This document shows positions 1 through 7,577 of a DNA stretch of 19,797 nucleotides, in pieces. The stretch spans positions 1-19,797 of the forward strand of contig DATKPC010000090.1 of the NCBI GenBank assembly GCA_035524275.1, given 5' to 3'. The notes beneath the pieces were generated by a model. It had not been told where the DNA came from, did not search any database, and was given only the letters and a program-made list of their open reading frames with translations. How positions within the stretch are numbered: position 1 is the stretch's first letter; each line of letters opens with the position of its first letter. This DNA comes from DATKPC01 sp035524275. Its GTDB lineage: Bacteria; Pseudomonadota; Gammaproteobacteria; Burkholderiales; Burkholderiaceae_F. Position numbers and translations under genes: made by a program.

Positions 1-2
1 CT

Positions 3-30
3 CCCCTCGCCCGCGCCAGCGGGAGAGGGG
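3..30. repeat. Imperfect inverted repeat upstream of ruvB
   Basis: Bases 3-14 and 19-30 form a 12-bp stem with one mismatch (position 9) around a 4-base loop. The right arm is followed by a further G-rich run up to about position 41. This C-rich/G-rich arrangement resembles short palindromic intergenic repeats that are dispersed in many high-GC proteobacterial genomes. It lies just ahead of ruvB and could also act as an RNA hairpin between ruvA (presumably outside the window) and ruvB. Only one copy is visible here, so calling it a dispersed repeat is inference. Confidence 0.5.
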
Positions 31-65
31 TGGGGGAGAGGGCCGACCCGACGCAAGGCCGCCGG

Positions 66-1091
66 ATGACGACCGACCGCATCGTCGACCCCGCGGCGGC
101 CACGCCGAACGAGGAATCCGTCGAGCGCGCGCTGCGCCCGCGCCGCCTCGCGGAATACGTCGGCCAGGCGAAGATCCGCGAACAGCTCGAGATCTTCATC
201 CGGGCGGCACGCAATCGCGGCGAGGCGCTCGACCATGTGCTGCTCTTCGGGCCACCGGGCCTGGGCAAGACGACGCTGGCGCACATCGTCGCGCACGAGA
301 TGGGCGTCAACCTGCGGCAGAGCAGCGGGCCGGTGCTGGAGCGACCCGGCGACCTCGCGGCGCTGCTGACGAATCTCGAGCGCAACGACGTGCTGTTCAT
401 CGACGAGATCCATCGGCTGTCGCCGGTCGTCGAGGAGATCCTCTACCCGGCGCTGGAGGACTTCCAGATCGACATCATGATCGGCGAAGGCCCGGCGGCG
501 CGGTCGATCAAGATCGACCTGCAGCCGTTCACGCTGGTCGGCGCGACGACGCGCGCCGGCATGCTGACGAACCCGTTGCGGGATCGCTTCGGGATCGTCG
601 CGCGGCTGGAGTTCTATACCGAGGCGGAACTGGCATCGATCGTCGGGCGGTCCGCGAAGCTGTTGAAAGCGCGGATCGACCCCGCCGGCGCCGTCGAAAT
701 CGCGCGGCGCGCCCGCGGCACGCCGCGCATCGCGAATCGCCTGCTGCGCCGCGTGCGCGACTACGCGGAGGTGCGCGCGGGCGGCGGCATCAGCAGCGAG
801 GTCGCCGATGCGGCACTGACGATGCTGGAAGTCGACGCTCTCGGCCTCGACGTGATGGATCGCAAGCTGCTGCGCGCGGTCCTGGAGAAATTCAGCGGCG
901 GGCCGGTCGGCATCGACAACCTGGCGGCGGCGATCGGCGAGGAGCGCGACACGCTGGAGGACGTCGTCGAGCCGTTCCTGATCCAGCTGGGCCTGCTGCA
1001 GCGCACGCCGCGCGGTCGCATCGCCGCCGCGGCCGCCTATCGGCATTTCGGCCTGGCGCCGGAGTCGCGCGGCAGCGGCGATTTGTTCTGA
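66..1091 (+). CDS. ruvB: Holliday junction branch migration helicase subunit RuvB
   Basis: RuvB is the AAA+ motor that, as hexameric rings beside RuvA, pumps DNA through Holliday junctions during recombinational repair; RuvC then resolves them. The 341-residue product has the Walker A motif GPPGLGKT at about residues 62-69, Walker B LFIDEIH at 110-116, the sensor-1 segment GATTRAG at 159-165, the LRDRFG arginine-finger region near 171-176 and a C-terminal winged-helix part ending close to RTPRGR and HFG. Length matches the family. I chose the ATG at 66 because an upstream in-frame GTG at 30 would add twelve residues from the inverted-repeat region and family members start near here. There is no clear Shine-Dalgarno site, which fits translation in an operon after ruvA; ruvA would lie to the left of the window. 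Confidence 0.97.
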   Translation: MTTDRIVDPAAATPNEESVERALRPRRLAEYVGQAKIREQLEIFIRAARNRGEALDHVLLFGPPGLGKTTLAHIVAHEMGVNLRQSSGPVLERPGDLAALLTNLERNDVLFIDEIHRLSPVVEEILYPALEDFQIDIMIGEGPAARSIKIDLQPFTLVGATTRAGMLTNPLRDRFGIVARLEFYTEAELASIVGRSAKLLKARIDPAGAVEIARRARGTPRIANRLLRRVRDYAEVRAGGGISSEVADAALTMLEVDALGLDVMDRKLLRAVLEKFSGGPVGIDNLAAAIGEERDTLEDVVEPFLIQLGLLQRTPRGRIAAAAAYRHFGLAPESRGSGDLF

Positions 1092-1169
1092 TCGACCCGG
1101 AGCCGCGACGCCATTTGCCGGCGACCCGCGGACGGCGGTAGGCTGGAGGGCGTTTCCCGGGAGCGCCGG

Positions 1170-2324
1170 ATGCGATTGCCCCTGCTGTCCGTGGCCTGCT
1201 GCGGGCTGCTTGTCGCCTGCGCGACGCCGGCGCCGCCGCCGGATGTCGCCGGACTTTTCCAGGATGCGCACTTTGCGCCGCCCGCGAAGGCGATCGACGT
1301 CAGCGACGTCTTCGCGGTCAGCGACGCGATGCGGCATTTCCTGCGCGTCGAGATCGCCGGCGAACTTCGGCGCGAAGGGCGCACGCACGGGCTCGTCGAC
1401 GCGCTGCTGCGGCGCGACGGCCTTCACCTGGAATACGATGCGGCGCTGACGCGCAACGCGGCGGAAGCCTTTTCCGAGCGCAAGGGAAACTGCCTGTCCC
1501 TCGTCATCATGACCGCCGCGCTCGCCAAGGAACTGGGGCTCGGCGTGCACTACCAGCAGGTCGACATCGATACGAGCTGGAGCCGCACCGGCGACCTGGC
1601 GTTCCGCAGCACGCACGTCAACGTCGACCTCGGCCGGCGCATTCTCGACCCCTGGAGCGGCTACGACCCGTCCAGCAACCTGACGATCGACTTCGTCCCG
1701 GCGTCGGACATCTGGGGCGTACGCACGCGCGAGTTGCCGGAGCGGACGATCGTCGCGATGTACCTGAACAACCGCGCCGCCGAGAACCTGGCCCGCGGCG
1801 CGGTCGACGAGGCGTACTGGTGGGCGCGCGAGGCGATCCGGCAGGCGGCGGATTACACGAGCGCGTACAACACGCTGGCCGTCGTCTACCTTCGGCACGG
1901 CGACTACGCGCCCGCCGAGCGCGTCCTGAGGGCGCTCGTCGCGCGCGACGCCGGCGACGTCACCGCGCTGTCGAACCTGGCCATCGTGCTGGAACGCGAA
2001 CACCGCGATGCGGAATCCGCGCAACTGCGCGCGCGGCTCGCGAAGCTCGAGCCGTTGCCGCCGTTCCACTATTTCCTGCAGGGGATGGCGGCGTTGAAGC
2101 GCGGCGACGACGAGCTCGCGCGCGCGCTGTTCCAGAAGGAGGTCGATCGCGCGGACGCGTGTGGCGAGTGCCATTTCTGGCTCGCGCTGGCCGACCTTCG
2201 CGTCGGCAGGACCGCCGAGGCGCGCGCGCAGCTGGAGGCGGCGGCCGACAACAGCACGTCGGGCGCCGAAGCGCAGCTGTACGCGACGAAGCTCGCGCAC
2301 TTGCGGTCGATCGGGATGCCGTAG
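1170..2324 (+). CDS. Lipoprotein with transglutaminase-like domain and TPR repeats
   Basis: A 384-residue predicted lipoprotein. Residues 1-17 form a short signal ending in the lipobox LVAC, so Cys17 would be lipidated. The middle region has GNCLSL with Cys108, a THVNVD segment with His149 and ILDPW with Asp160, spaced as the Cys-His-Asp triad of transglutaminase/cysteine-protease-like folds. From about residue 195 to the end, alternating helices with A/Y/L patterns (for example AYNTLAVVYLRHGDYAPAERVL) are typical of TPR repeats. GGGAG at 1159-1163 lies six bases before the ATG and supports this start. The gene is convergent with the receptor gene that follows and 78 bases downstream of ruvB. 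Substrate and exact role are unknown; a peptidase, a transpeptidase-like enzyme or a protein-binding scaffold are all possible. Confidence 0.85.
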   Translation: MRLPLLSVACCGLLVACATPAPPPDVAGLFQDAHFAPPAKAIDVSDVFAVSDAMRHFLRVEIAGELRREGRTHGLVDALLRRDGLHLEYDAALTRNAAEAFSERKGNCLSLVIMTAALAKELGLGVHYQQVDIDTSWSRTGDLAFRSTHVNVDLGRRILDPWSGYDPSSNLTIDFVPASDIWGVRTRELPERTIVAMYLNNRAAENLARGAVDEAYWWAREAIRQAADYTSAYNTLAVVYLRHGDYAPAERVLRALVARDAGDVTALSNLAIVLEREHRDAESAQLRARLAKLEPLPPFHYFLQGMAALKRGDDELARALFQKEVDRADACGECHFWLALADLRVGRTAEARAQLEAAADNSTSGAEAQLYATKLAHLRSIGMP

Positions 2325-2374
2325 CGGAACCACAGGGCGGGCGGGGGCGCCCACGGCATGCGCCCCCCAAGAAA

Positions 2375-2398
2375 ATCGGCGGCCTCGCGGCCGCCGAT
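2375..2398 (-). terminator. Rho-independent terminator of the TonB-dependent receptor gene
   Basis: A perfect 10-bp stem (ATCGGCGGCC and its complement) closes a 4-base loop. On the minus strand it is followed by a short T-rich run, TTTCTT, after the last T of the stem. It lies 47 bases beyond the receptor stop codon, in the convergent gap between the receptor and the TPR lipoprotein. There is no T-run on the + strand side, so it serves mainly the leftward transcript. Confidence 0.65.
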
Positions 2399-2414
2399 CG
2401 AATGCCCGCCCGGT

Positions 2415-2432
2415 CCGCCCCCGCAGGGGCGG
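2415..2432 (-). terminator. Second GC-rich hairpin after the receptor gene
   Basis: A 7-bp perfect stem CCGCCCC/GGGGCGG with a 4-base loop sits 13 bases after the receptor stop, just before the terminator at 2375-2398. It has no T-run of its own. It probably supports termination or protects the 3' end of the mRNA. Confidence 0.4.
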
Positions 2433-2444
2433 CCCGAGGCGCGA

Positions 2445-5348
2445 TCAGAACTTGTAGGTTCCGTCGATATACAGCGTGCGTCCGAGCGGATCCGCGTACC
2501 GGCCATCGTAGCCGATCTGGTTGCCGCCGGTCGTGCGCAGCGACAGCGGAGGCGCGCGGTCCGTGATGTTCTTGATGCCGGCGTCCAGGTGGATCGCCTT
2601 CGTCACGTCGTAGCGCGTCTGCCAGTCGAACGTCGTGTGCGGCTTCACGTCGAGGCCGGGGAACGCGGTGAGCCCACCCGGGGCACCCGTCGCCGTCGAG
2701 ACGCGGATCGTCGCCTGGTCGGCCGTGTACGAGACGTCCTTGTAGCCGGACTTGTAGTGCGTCGTCAGCGTATGGCCCCAGGCCCCGTACTCGAAGCCCA
2801 GCTTCAGGTCGCCGATGAAGCGGAAGATCACGTTGTCGTCCGCGCCGAAGACGCCGAGGCTCGACTGGTAGCCGCTGCCCGGGAAGACGTACTTCGCGCG
2901 ATAGATGTACGTGCTGTTGAACTGCCCGGTGAACGTCCCGAAGCCCGTCTTGATCCGGTTCGTGATGTCGAAGTCGATGCCGGAGTACTCGGCGCGTGCC
3001 AGATTGACCGGCGACTCGGTCAGCGCCAGCGTCTTGAACTGGCCGATCGGGTCGGTGATGACCTGGAAGTACTGCTGGTACAGGCCGGGGTTCGCGAAGG
3101 CAAGCGCTTCCGGGATCGCGGAGATCTGGTCCTTGACCTTGACGCTCCAGAGGTCGAGGCCCGCCGTGATCGTCTTCGTCGGCTCGACCCGCAGCCCCAC
3201 CGTCCACTGCTTCGAGTGCTCGGGCTTCAGGCCGGCGCCGCCGGAATTCGGGTTGCCGCCTTCGTAGACGTCGTACTGCTGCGCTCCCGGACGGCAGCCG
3301 GAAGTCAGCGGACCGGTCGTGAACGGGCAGTTGTACGTGCCGTTCGTGTTGCCGGCGAACTGGATCGGCTGCGAGATGTCGACGAGCGTCGGCGCGCGGA
3401 AGCCGGTGCCGTACGAGCCGCGCAACAGCACGCTGTCGACCGGCTGGAAGCGCAGGCTGAACTTGTACGTCGCCGCGTTGTACGAATTGCCCTGGGTCGA
3501 CGTGCCGATCGGGTTCAGGTTCGCGTCGTACGAATCCTTTTCCTTGACCGCGCCGTACGAGTCGTAGCGGACCGACGTCGTCGCGTCGAAGTGCTTCGCG
3601 ATCGGCGTCAGCAACTCGCCGAACAGGCCGTACGCCGTGCGCGAGGCGTCGATCGGCAGGTCACCGCCGCCGCCGCCGATGATCGCGTCGGTGTAGTTGG
3701 GCTGCATCGCGCTCTGGCCCTCGTAGATCGTGCTCGGCGAATCGTTCCAGCGCTGCCGCGAGATCTCGAAGCCGGTGCCGAGCGACGCGGCGCCGGCCGG
3801 CAGGTTGAAGATGTCGCGCGACCCCTTGATCGCGACCGTATCCATCTGCGACACGGTGTAGTCGATCAGCTGGTGCAGCACGGCCGGGGCGATCGCGGCC
3901 GCGCCGGAGCCCGCCGGCTGGAACGGATCGAACGTGCCGGCATTGATCAGCGAGAAGAATTCATTCGAGCTGGTGTAGCCCGACAGCGTGTAGTCGTACG
4001 AGCGGTCGATCGAGTGCGTGTACGCGAACGAATAGTCCCAATTGAGCGCCGTGCCGTCGCCACCGAGCGTCAGCGTCTGGCCGTGGACCTCCCAGTCGTC
4101 GGCGCGGTTGCCGGCGTCCGCCAAGCGCAGGTACATGAGCGCGCTTTCCTGCCCCGGCACGAACGCCGGATCCAGGCCCTGCAGGTACGGATAGAAGTTC
4201 GTGACGTACTTCGTGTACAGCGGGCTGTTCGTCGGGATCGAGGTCGGCTGCGCCGGCGGGGCGTAGCGCGCGATGACCTTCGAGTTCGTCAGGATCAGGT
4301 CGGAGAACAGCGTCAGGTCCGGCGACACGGCCCAGTGGCCGCTCAGGAAGCCGTTCTGGTGCTGCGTTTCCGGCAGGTCGTCGACCCGCGCGGCGTAGTC
4401 GAAGCGGCACTGGCCGTTGCGCGAGACCGTCGGCGACGGGCAGTTGCCGTTGGTCACGAGATACGGGTTGTAGACGTCGTCGAAGTTGTTGCCGCCGGTT
4501 GCCGTGTCGTAGACCTCGATGTTGCCCGGGACGCTGTTGATGCTGTTCTGGTACAGGTAATACTGCTTGCCGTTGTAGTTGAACGGCACGACGCCGGTCT
4601 TCGAGAAGCTGCGGTACGCGGCCGGCAGCGCCGCGGTGTGGTCGAAGCTCAGGCTGGCGAGGATGTTGTACTTGTCGTCCTCGAGCGAGCCGAAGCCCTT
4701 GGTCAGGCTCGCCGACCAGCTCTTGCCGCCGGCGTGCTCCGGCTGCGTGTAGTTGAGCTCCGCGGTGCCCGCCGTCGAGTTCTTCTTCAGGATGATGTTG
4801 ATGACGCCGGCGATCGCGTCGGAGCCATACAACGCGGAGGCGCCGTCGGTCAGGATCTCGACGCGCTCGACCGCGGCGAGCGGGATCGTGTTCAGGTCGA
4901 CGACGTTCGACACCCCCGCCGAGGCGTTCAGTACGCCGCCGTTGGCCGGCGCGACGCGGCGGCCGTTGACGAGCACCAGCGTGTACTGGCCCGGCAGCGC
5001 GTGCAGCGCGGCGTTCATGACGCCACCCGATGCCCCGTTGACCGAATTGGACGCCGGCACGAAGTTCTGCACCGCCGGCAGCTTCTGCAGCAGGTCCGTC
5101 AAGGTCGTGACGGCGGCCTGCTCGATTTCGGCGTGCGTGACGACCTGGACGGGCAGCGCGCCCTCGTTGGCGATCCGCTTGATCGACGACCCGGTGATCT
5201 CGACGCGCTCCAGGTTCTGCGGCGCCTGCCCGGACGACGAACTGTCCTGCGCCCAGACGAGCGCCGGCAGCCCCATCAGCAACACGCCGCCGCCGGCGGC
5301 AGCAATTGCCCGGGCCATCGCTGTGGCTCTAAATGTTGACACGGTCAT
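2445..5348 (-). CDS. TonB-dependent outer membrane receptor
   Basis: A 967-residue outer-membrane active transporter of the TonB-dependent family. It has a signal peptide of about 34 residues (hydrophobic core after MARAIAAAGGG, cleavage near VWA-QD). A likely TonB-box segment (ERVEITGS) follows, then a plug domain with LVLVNGRRVAP, VERVEILTDGASALYGSDAIAGVINI and similar hallmarks near residues 60-190. The rest is a large beta-barrel with alternating aromatic strands ending in the terminal phenylalanine of YKF, as expected for BAM-assembled barrels. Two Cys pairs lie in presumed extracellular loops. The start at 5348 is supported by GAGGGG just upstream, although the spacing is short. The ligand is unknown. 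The gene lies 315 bases downstream of a peptide-type ABC importer on the same strand, so a peptide or peptidic siderophore is a reasonable guess, no more. Confidence 0.93.
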   Translation of the reverse strand: MTVSTFRATAMARAIAAAGGGVLLMGLPALVWAQDSSSSGQAPQNLERVEITGSSIKRIANEGALPVQVVTHAEIEQAAVTTLTDLLQKLPAVQNFVPASNSVNGASGGVMNAALHALPGQYTLVLVNGRRVAPANGGVLNASAGVSNVVDLNTIPLAAVERVEILTDGASALYGSDAIAGVINIILKKNSTAGTAELNYTQPEHAGGKSWSASLTKGFGSLEDDKYNILASLSFDHTAALPAAYRSFSKTGVVPFNYNGKQYYLYQNSINSVPGNIEVYDTATGGNNFDDVYNPYLVTNGNCPSPTVSRNGQCRFDYAARVDDLPETQHQNGFLSGHWAVSPDLTLFSDLILTNSKVIARYAPPAQPTSIPTNSPLYTKYVTNFYPYLQGLDPAFVPGQESALMYLRLADAGNRADDWEVHGQTLTLGGDGTALNWDYSFAYTHSIDRSYDYTLSGYTSSNEFFSLINAGTFDPFQPAGSGAAAIAPAVLHQLIDYTVSQMDTVAIKGSRDIFNLPAGAASLGTGFEISRQRWNDSPSTIYEGQSAMQPNYTDAIIGGGGGDLPIDASRTAYGLFGELLTPIAKHFDATTSVRYDSYGAVKEKDSYDANLNPIGTSTQGNSYNAATYKFSLRFQPVDSVLLRGSYGTGFRAPTLVDISQPIQFAGNTNGTYNCPFTTGPLTSGCRPGAQQYDVYEGGNPNSGGAGLKPEHSKQWTVGLRVEPTKTITAGLDLWSVKVKDQISAIPEALAFANPGLYQQYFQVITDPIGQFKTLALTESPVNLARAEYSGIDFDITNRIKTGFGTFTGQFNSTYIYRAKYVFPGSGYQSSLGVFGADDNVIFRFIGDLKLGFEYGAWGHTLTTHYKSGYKDVSYTADQATIRVSTATGAPGGLTAFPGLDVKPHTTFDWQTRYDVTKAIHLDAGIKNITDRAPPLSLRTTGGNQIGYDGRYADPLGRTLYIDGTYKF

Positions 5349-5466
5349 TTCCCCTCGCGAAAGAGATTGATTCGTCGACTGGCGATCGCTTTGACCGCCG
5401 TGGCGCTTTCTTGAGGCATCGATCCTTGCCGTGGTGCATCGATGCGTGTTTCCCGTGCGCCTTGTT

Positions 5467-5485
5467 GCGGCGCAAAATGCGCCGC
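5467..5485. promoter_or_regulatory. Palindrome in the receptor upstream region
   Basis: Two perfect 8-base arms, GCGGCGCA and TGCGCCGC, flank a 3-base AAA centre. It lies about 120 bases before the receptor start and next to the TTGACA hexamer on the minus strand. It could be an operator or the stem of a 5'-leader hairpin. It does not match the A/T-rich Fur box. Confidence 0.35.
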
Positions 5486-5623
5486 CTTGTCAACGAACTG
5501 TGCGGCGATTGTCAGAGTTTGGTAACGCGTTTGGCAATACCGATTCGAGTGAGGTCGCGGCGTTGTTGCGTACATCACACAGACGATTGAGGCTTATGTC
5601 ACCGGCGCGATTGCACGCGCGCG

Positions 5624-5650
5624 GGGCGCATGCGCCCGGCGCCGGGGCGC
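5624..5650 (-). terminator. Overlapping GC palindromes after the ABC importer operon
   Basis: A 14-base perfect palindrome GGGCGCATGCGCCC (5624-5637) shares its right arm with a second hairpin whose arms are 5632-5637 and 5645-5650. They begin 14 bases beyond the stop of the fused ATPase. There is no T-run, so a classical intrinsic terminator is not supported; a 3'-end stabilising or Rho-assisted structure is possible. The shared arm makes the two hairpins mutually exclusive. Confidence 0.35.
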
Positions 5651-5663
5651 CGCTCCAAAGGGC

Positions 5664-7577
5664 TCAGGCCGCGCGCGAAAGGCGCGGCACCGCGGCGAGC
5701 AGCGTGCGCGTGTAGTCGTCCTGCGGTGCAGCGAGAACGCGATCCGCGGCGCCATATTCGACGATCCGGCCGCCGCGCATCACCGCGATCTCGTCGGCCA
5801 GGTATTCGACGACGCCGAAGTTGTGCGTGATGAAGAGGTAGGCGATGCCCAGGTCCCGCTGCAGCTGCGCGAGCAGGTTCAGGATCTGCGCCTGCACCGA
5901 GACGTCGAGCGCCGACGTCGGCTCGTCGCAGACGATCAGCTTCGGCTCGACCGCGAGCGCGCGTGCAATCGCGATCCGCTGGCGCTGGCCGCCGGAGAAT
6001 TCGTGCGGGTAGCGGCCGAGCGCCTCCGGCCGCAGCCCGACGCGCTGCATCAGCGCGGCGAGGCGATCCTGGCGATCGGCGCGGCCGATGTCGGGCCGCA
6101 GCGCCGCGACCCCCTCGGCGAGAATGTCGGCGACGCGCATGCGCGGGTCCAGCGACGCGAACGGGTCCTGGAAGATGATCTGCGCGTTTCGCCGCGCCTG
6201 GCGCAACGCCTGGCCGTCGAGCGAGCCCAGTTCCCGGCCCTCGAGGCGCGCGCTGCCTTCGATCCGCGCGACGCCGCGAAGCAGCTGCAATAGCGCCTTG
6301 CCGGTCGTCGTCTTTCCGCACCCGGACTCGCCGACCAGCGCGAGCGTACGTCCGGCGTCGAGCCGCAGCGATATGCCGTCGACGGCCTTGTAGTGGTCGC
6401 GGACCCGCTGCAGCAGGCCGCCGCGGATCGGGAACCAGACCTTATAGTCGACGAGTTCCAGCAGCGGAGCCGCCGCGGACGCGCCGGGGCGCTCAGCCGG
6501 CGCCCCCGGCAGCGCCCCTGCCGACACGCCTGCCGGCGTGACCTCGCCGTCGCCGCCGGCCGGGCGTCGTGCCGCCTGCTCGGCCGCGCGCAGTACCGAT
6601 CCGCCGTCGCCCGCGCCGAGATAAAGCATGCAGCGGACGTCATGGGTGCCCAGCGGCCGCACGAGTTGCGGCGGCGTCGTCCGGCAAGCCTCCTGCGCAG
6701 CCGCGCAGCGCTCGACGAAGCGGCAGCCGGGAAACGGCCGGTCGAGCGGCGGCACGGTCCCGGGAATCGCGGCGAGGCGTCGACCGCGCGCGCCGGATTC
6801 CGGCAGCGCGCCGAACAGGGCCTGCGCATACGGGTGCAGCGGCTGCGCGAAGAAGTCCCCGGTCTCGGCGACTTCGACGACCTGTCCGGCGTACATCAAC
6901 GCGACGCGGTGCGCCATCTCCGAGACGATCGCGAGGTCGTGCGTGATCAGCATCATCGCCATCCCCTGCTCCCGCTGCAGCTCGCGCAGCAGGTCGAGGA
7001 TCTGGCGCTGGATCGTGACGTCCAGCGCCGTCGTCGGCTCGTCGGCGATCAACAGGCCCGGTTCGGCGGCCAGGGCGATCGCGATCATCACCCGCTGCTT
7101 CTGGCCGCCGGACAGCTGGAACGGAAAGGCCCCGAAGCGCCGCGCCGGCTCCGGCAGCCCGACGCGCGCCAGCCAGTGCAGCGCGCGCTCGCGCGCCGCG
7201 GCGCCGCGCAGCGGCGTGTGCCGCTCGATCGCCTCGACGATCTGGCGCCCGACCGGCAGCACCGGATTGAGGCTGGTGGCCGGCTCCTGGAAGATGATGC
7301 TGATACGGCCGCCGCGGATGTCGCGCATCCGCGACTCCGGAAGCTGCGCGATGTCGGTGCGCTCGAGCACGATCGTGCCGCGCGCGACGCGCCCGTTGTC
7401 CGGCAGCAGGCGCAGGATCGACAGCGCCGTCATGGACTTGCCGCAGCCGGATTCGCCGACGACCGCGAACGTCTCGCCGCGCCGGATCGACAGATCCAGC
7501 GCGTCGAGCGCATGCACGACACCGGTCTCGGTCTGCAGCACCGTGTCCAGCCCGCGGATATCGAGCATGGGCGTCAC
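5664..7577 (-). CDS. Fused double ATPase of a dipeptide/oligopeptide-type ABC importer
   Basis: A 637-residue cytoplasmic ATPase with two complete ABC domains, equivalent to OppD/DppD fused to OppF/DppF and organised like YejF or GsiA. Domain 1 has Walker A GESGCGKS (41-48), signature LSGGQ (155-159), Walker B LLIADE (175-180) and His213. Domain 2 has GESGCGKT (416-423), FSGGQ (527-531), LIVCDE (547-552) and His585. After domain 1 comes the oligopeptide C-terminal extension with Cys285, Cys291, Cys298 and Cys316, the cysteine pattern linked to a [4Fe-4S] site in DppD-type subunits. An Ala/Pro/Gly linker of about 40 residues (335-372) makes it longer than E. coli YejF. The GTG at 7577 overlaps the permease stop as GTGA and has GGAGG four bases upstream; the ATG at 7568 is the alternative, with poorer spacing. 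Gene order suggests translational coupling. Confidence 0.92.
   Translation of the reverse strand: MTPMLDIRGLDTVLQTETGVVHALDALDLSIRRGETFAVVGESGCGKSMTALSILRLLPDNGRVARGTIVLERTDIAQLPESRMRDIRGGRISIIFQEPATSLNPVLPVGRQIVEAIERHTPLRGAAARERALHWLARVGLPEPARRFGAFPFQLSGGQKQRVMIAIALAAEPGLLIADEPTTALDVTIQRQILDLLRELQREQGMAMMLITHDLAIVSEMAHRVALMYAGQVVEVAETGDFFAQPLHPYAQALFGALPESGARGRRLAAIPGTVPPLDRPFPGCRFVERCAAAQEACRTTPPQLVRPLGTHDVRCMLYLGAGDGGSVLRAAEQAARRPAGGDGEVTPAGVSAGALPGAPAERPGASAAAPLLELVDYKVWFPIRGGLLQRVRDHYKAVDGISLRLDAGRTLALVGESGCGKTTTGKALLQLLRGVARIEGSARLEGRELGSLDGQALRQARRNAQIIFQDPFASLDPRMRVADILAEGVAALRPDIGRADRQDRLAALMQRVGLRPEALGRYPHEFSGGQRQRIAIARALAVEPKLIVCDEPTSALDVSVQAQILNLLAQLQRDLGIAYLFITHNFGVVEYLADEIAVMRGGRIVEYGAADRVLAAPQDDYTRTLLAAVPRLSRAA

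Larger units (their letters stand above)
5349..5663. other. 315-base intergenic region ahead of the receptor gene
   Basis: No convincing gene is present: the small ORFs on either strand lack start signals and family features. Part of it is visibly more A/T-rich than the flanking genes, as expected for a regulatory region. It should hold the receptor promoter, reading leftward. A TTGACA hexamer occurs on the minus strand at about 5493-5488, but I see no good -10 box at the usual distance. A short palindrome lies at 5467-5485 and GC-rich palindromes at 5624-5650; both are listed separately. Confidence 0.7.

Noticed and set aside
2358..5339. A 993-codon open frame on the + strand lying antisense to the receptor gene
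   Set aside because: It has a low-complexity, Arg/Val/Asp-rich composition typical of the reverse frame of a high-GC gene, while the minus-strand frame has a signal peptide, plug domain, barrel and terminal Phe.
5349..5663. Fur box ahead of the receptor gene
   Set aside because: No A/T-rich 19-bp inverted repeat of the GATAAT type is visible; the palindrome present is GC-rich.
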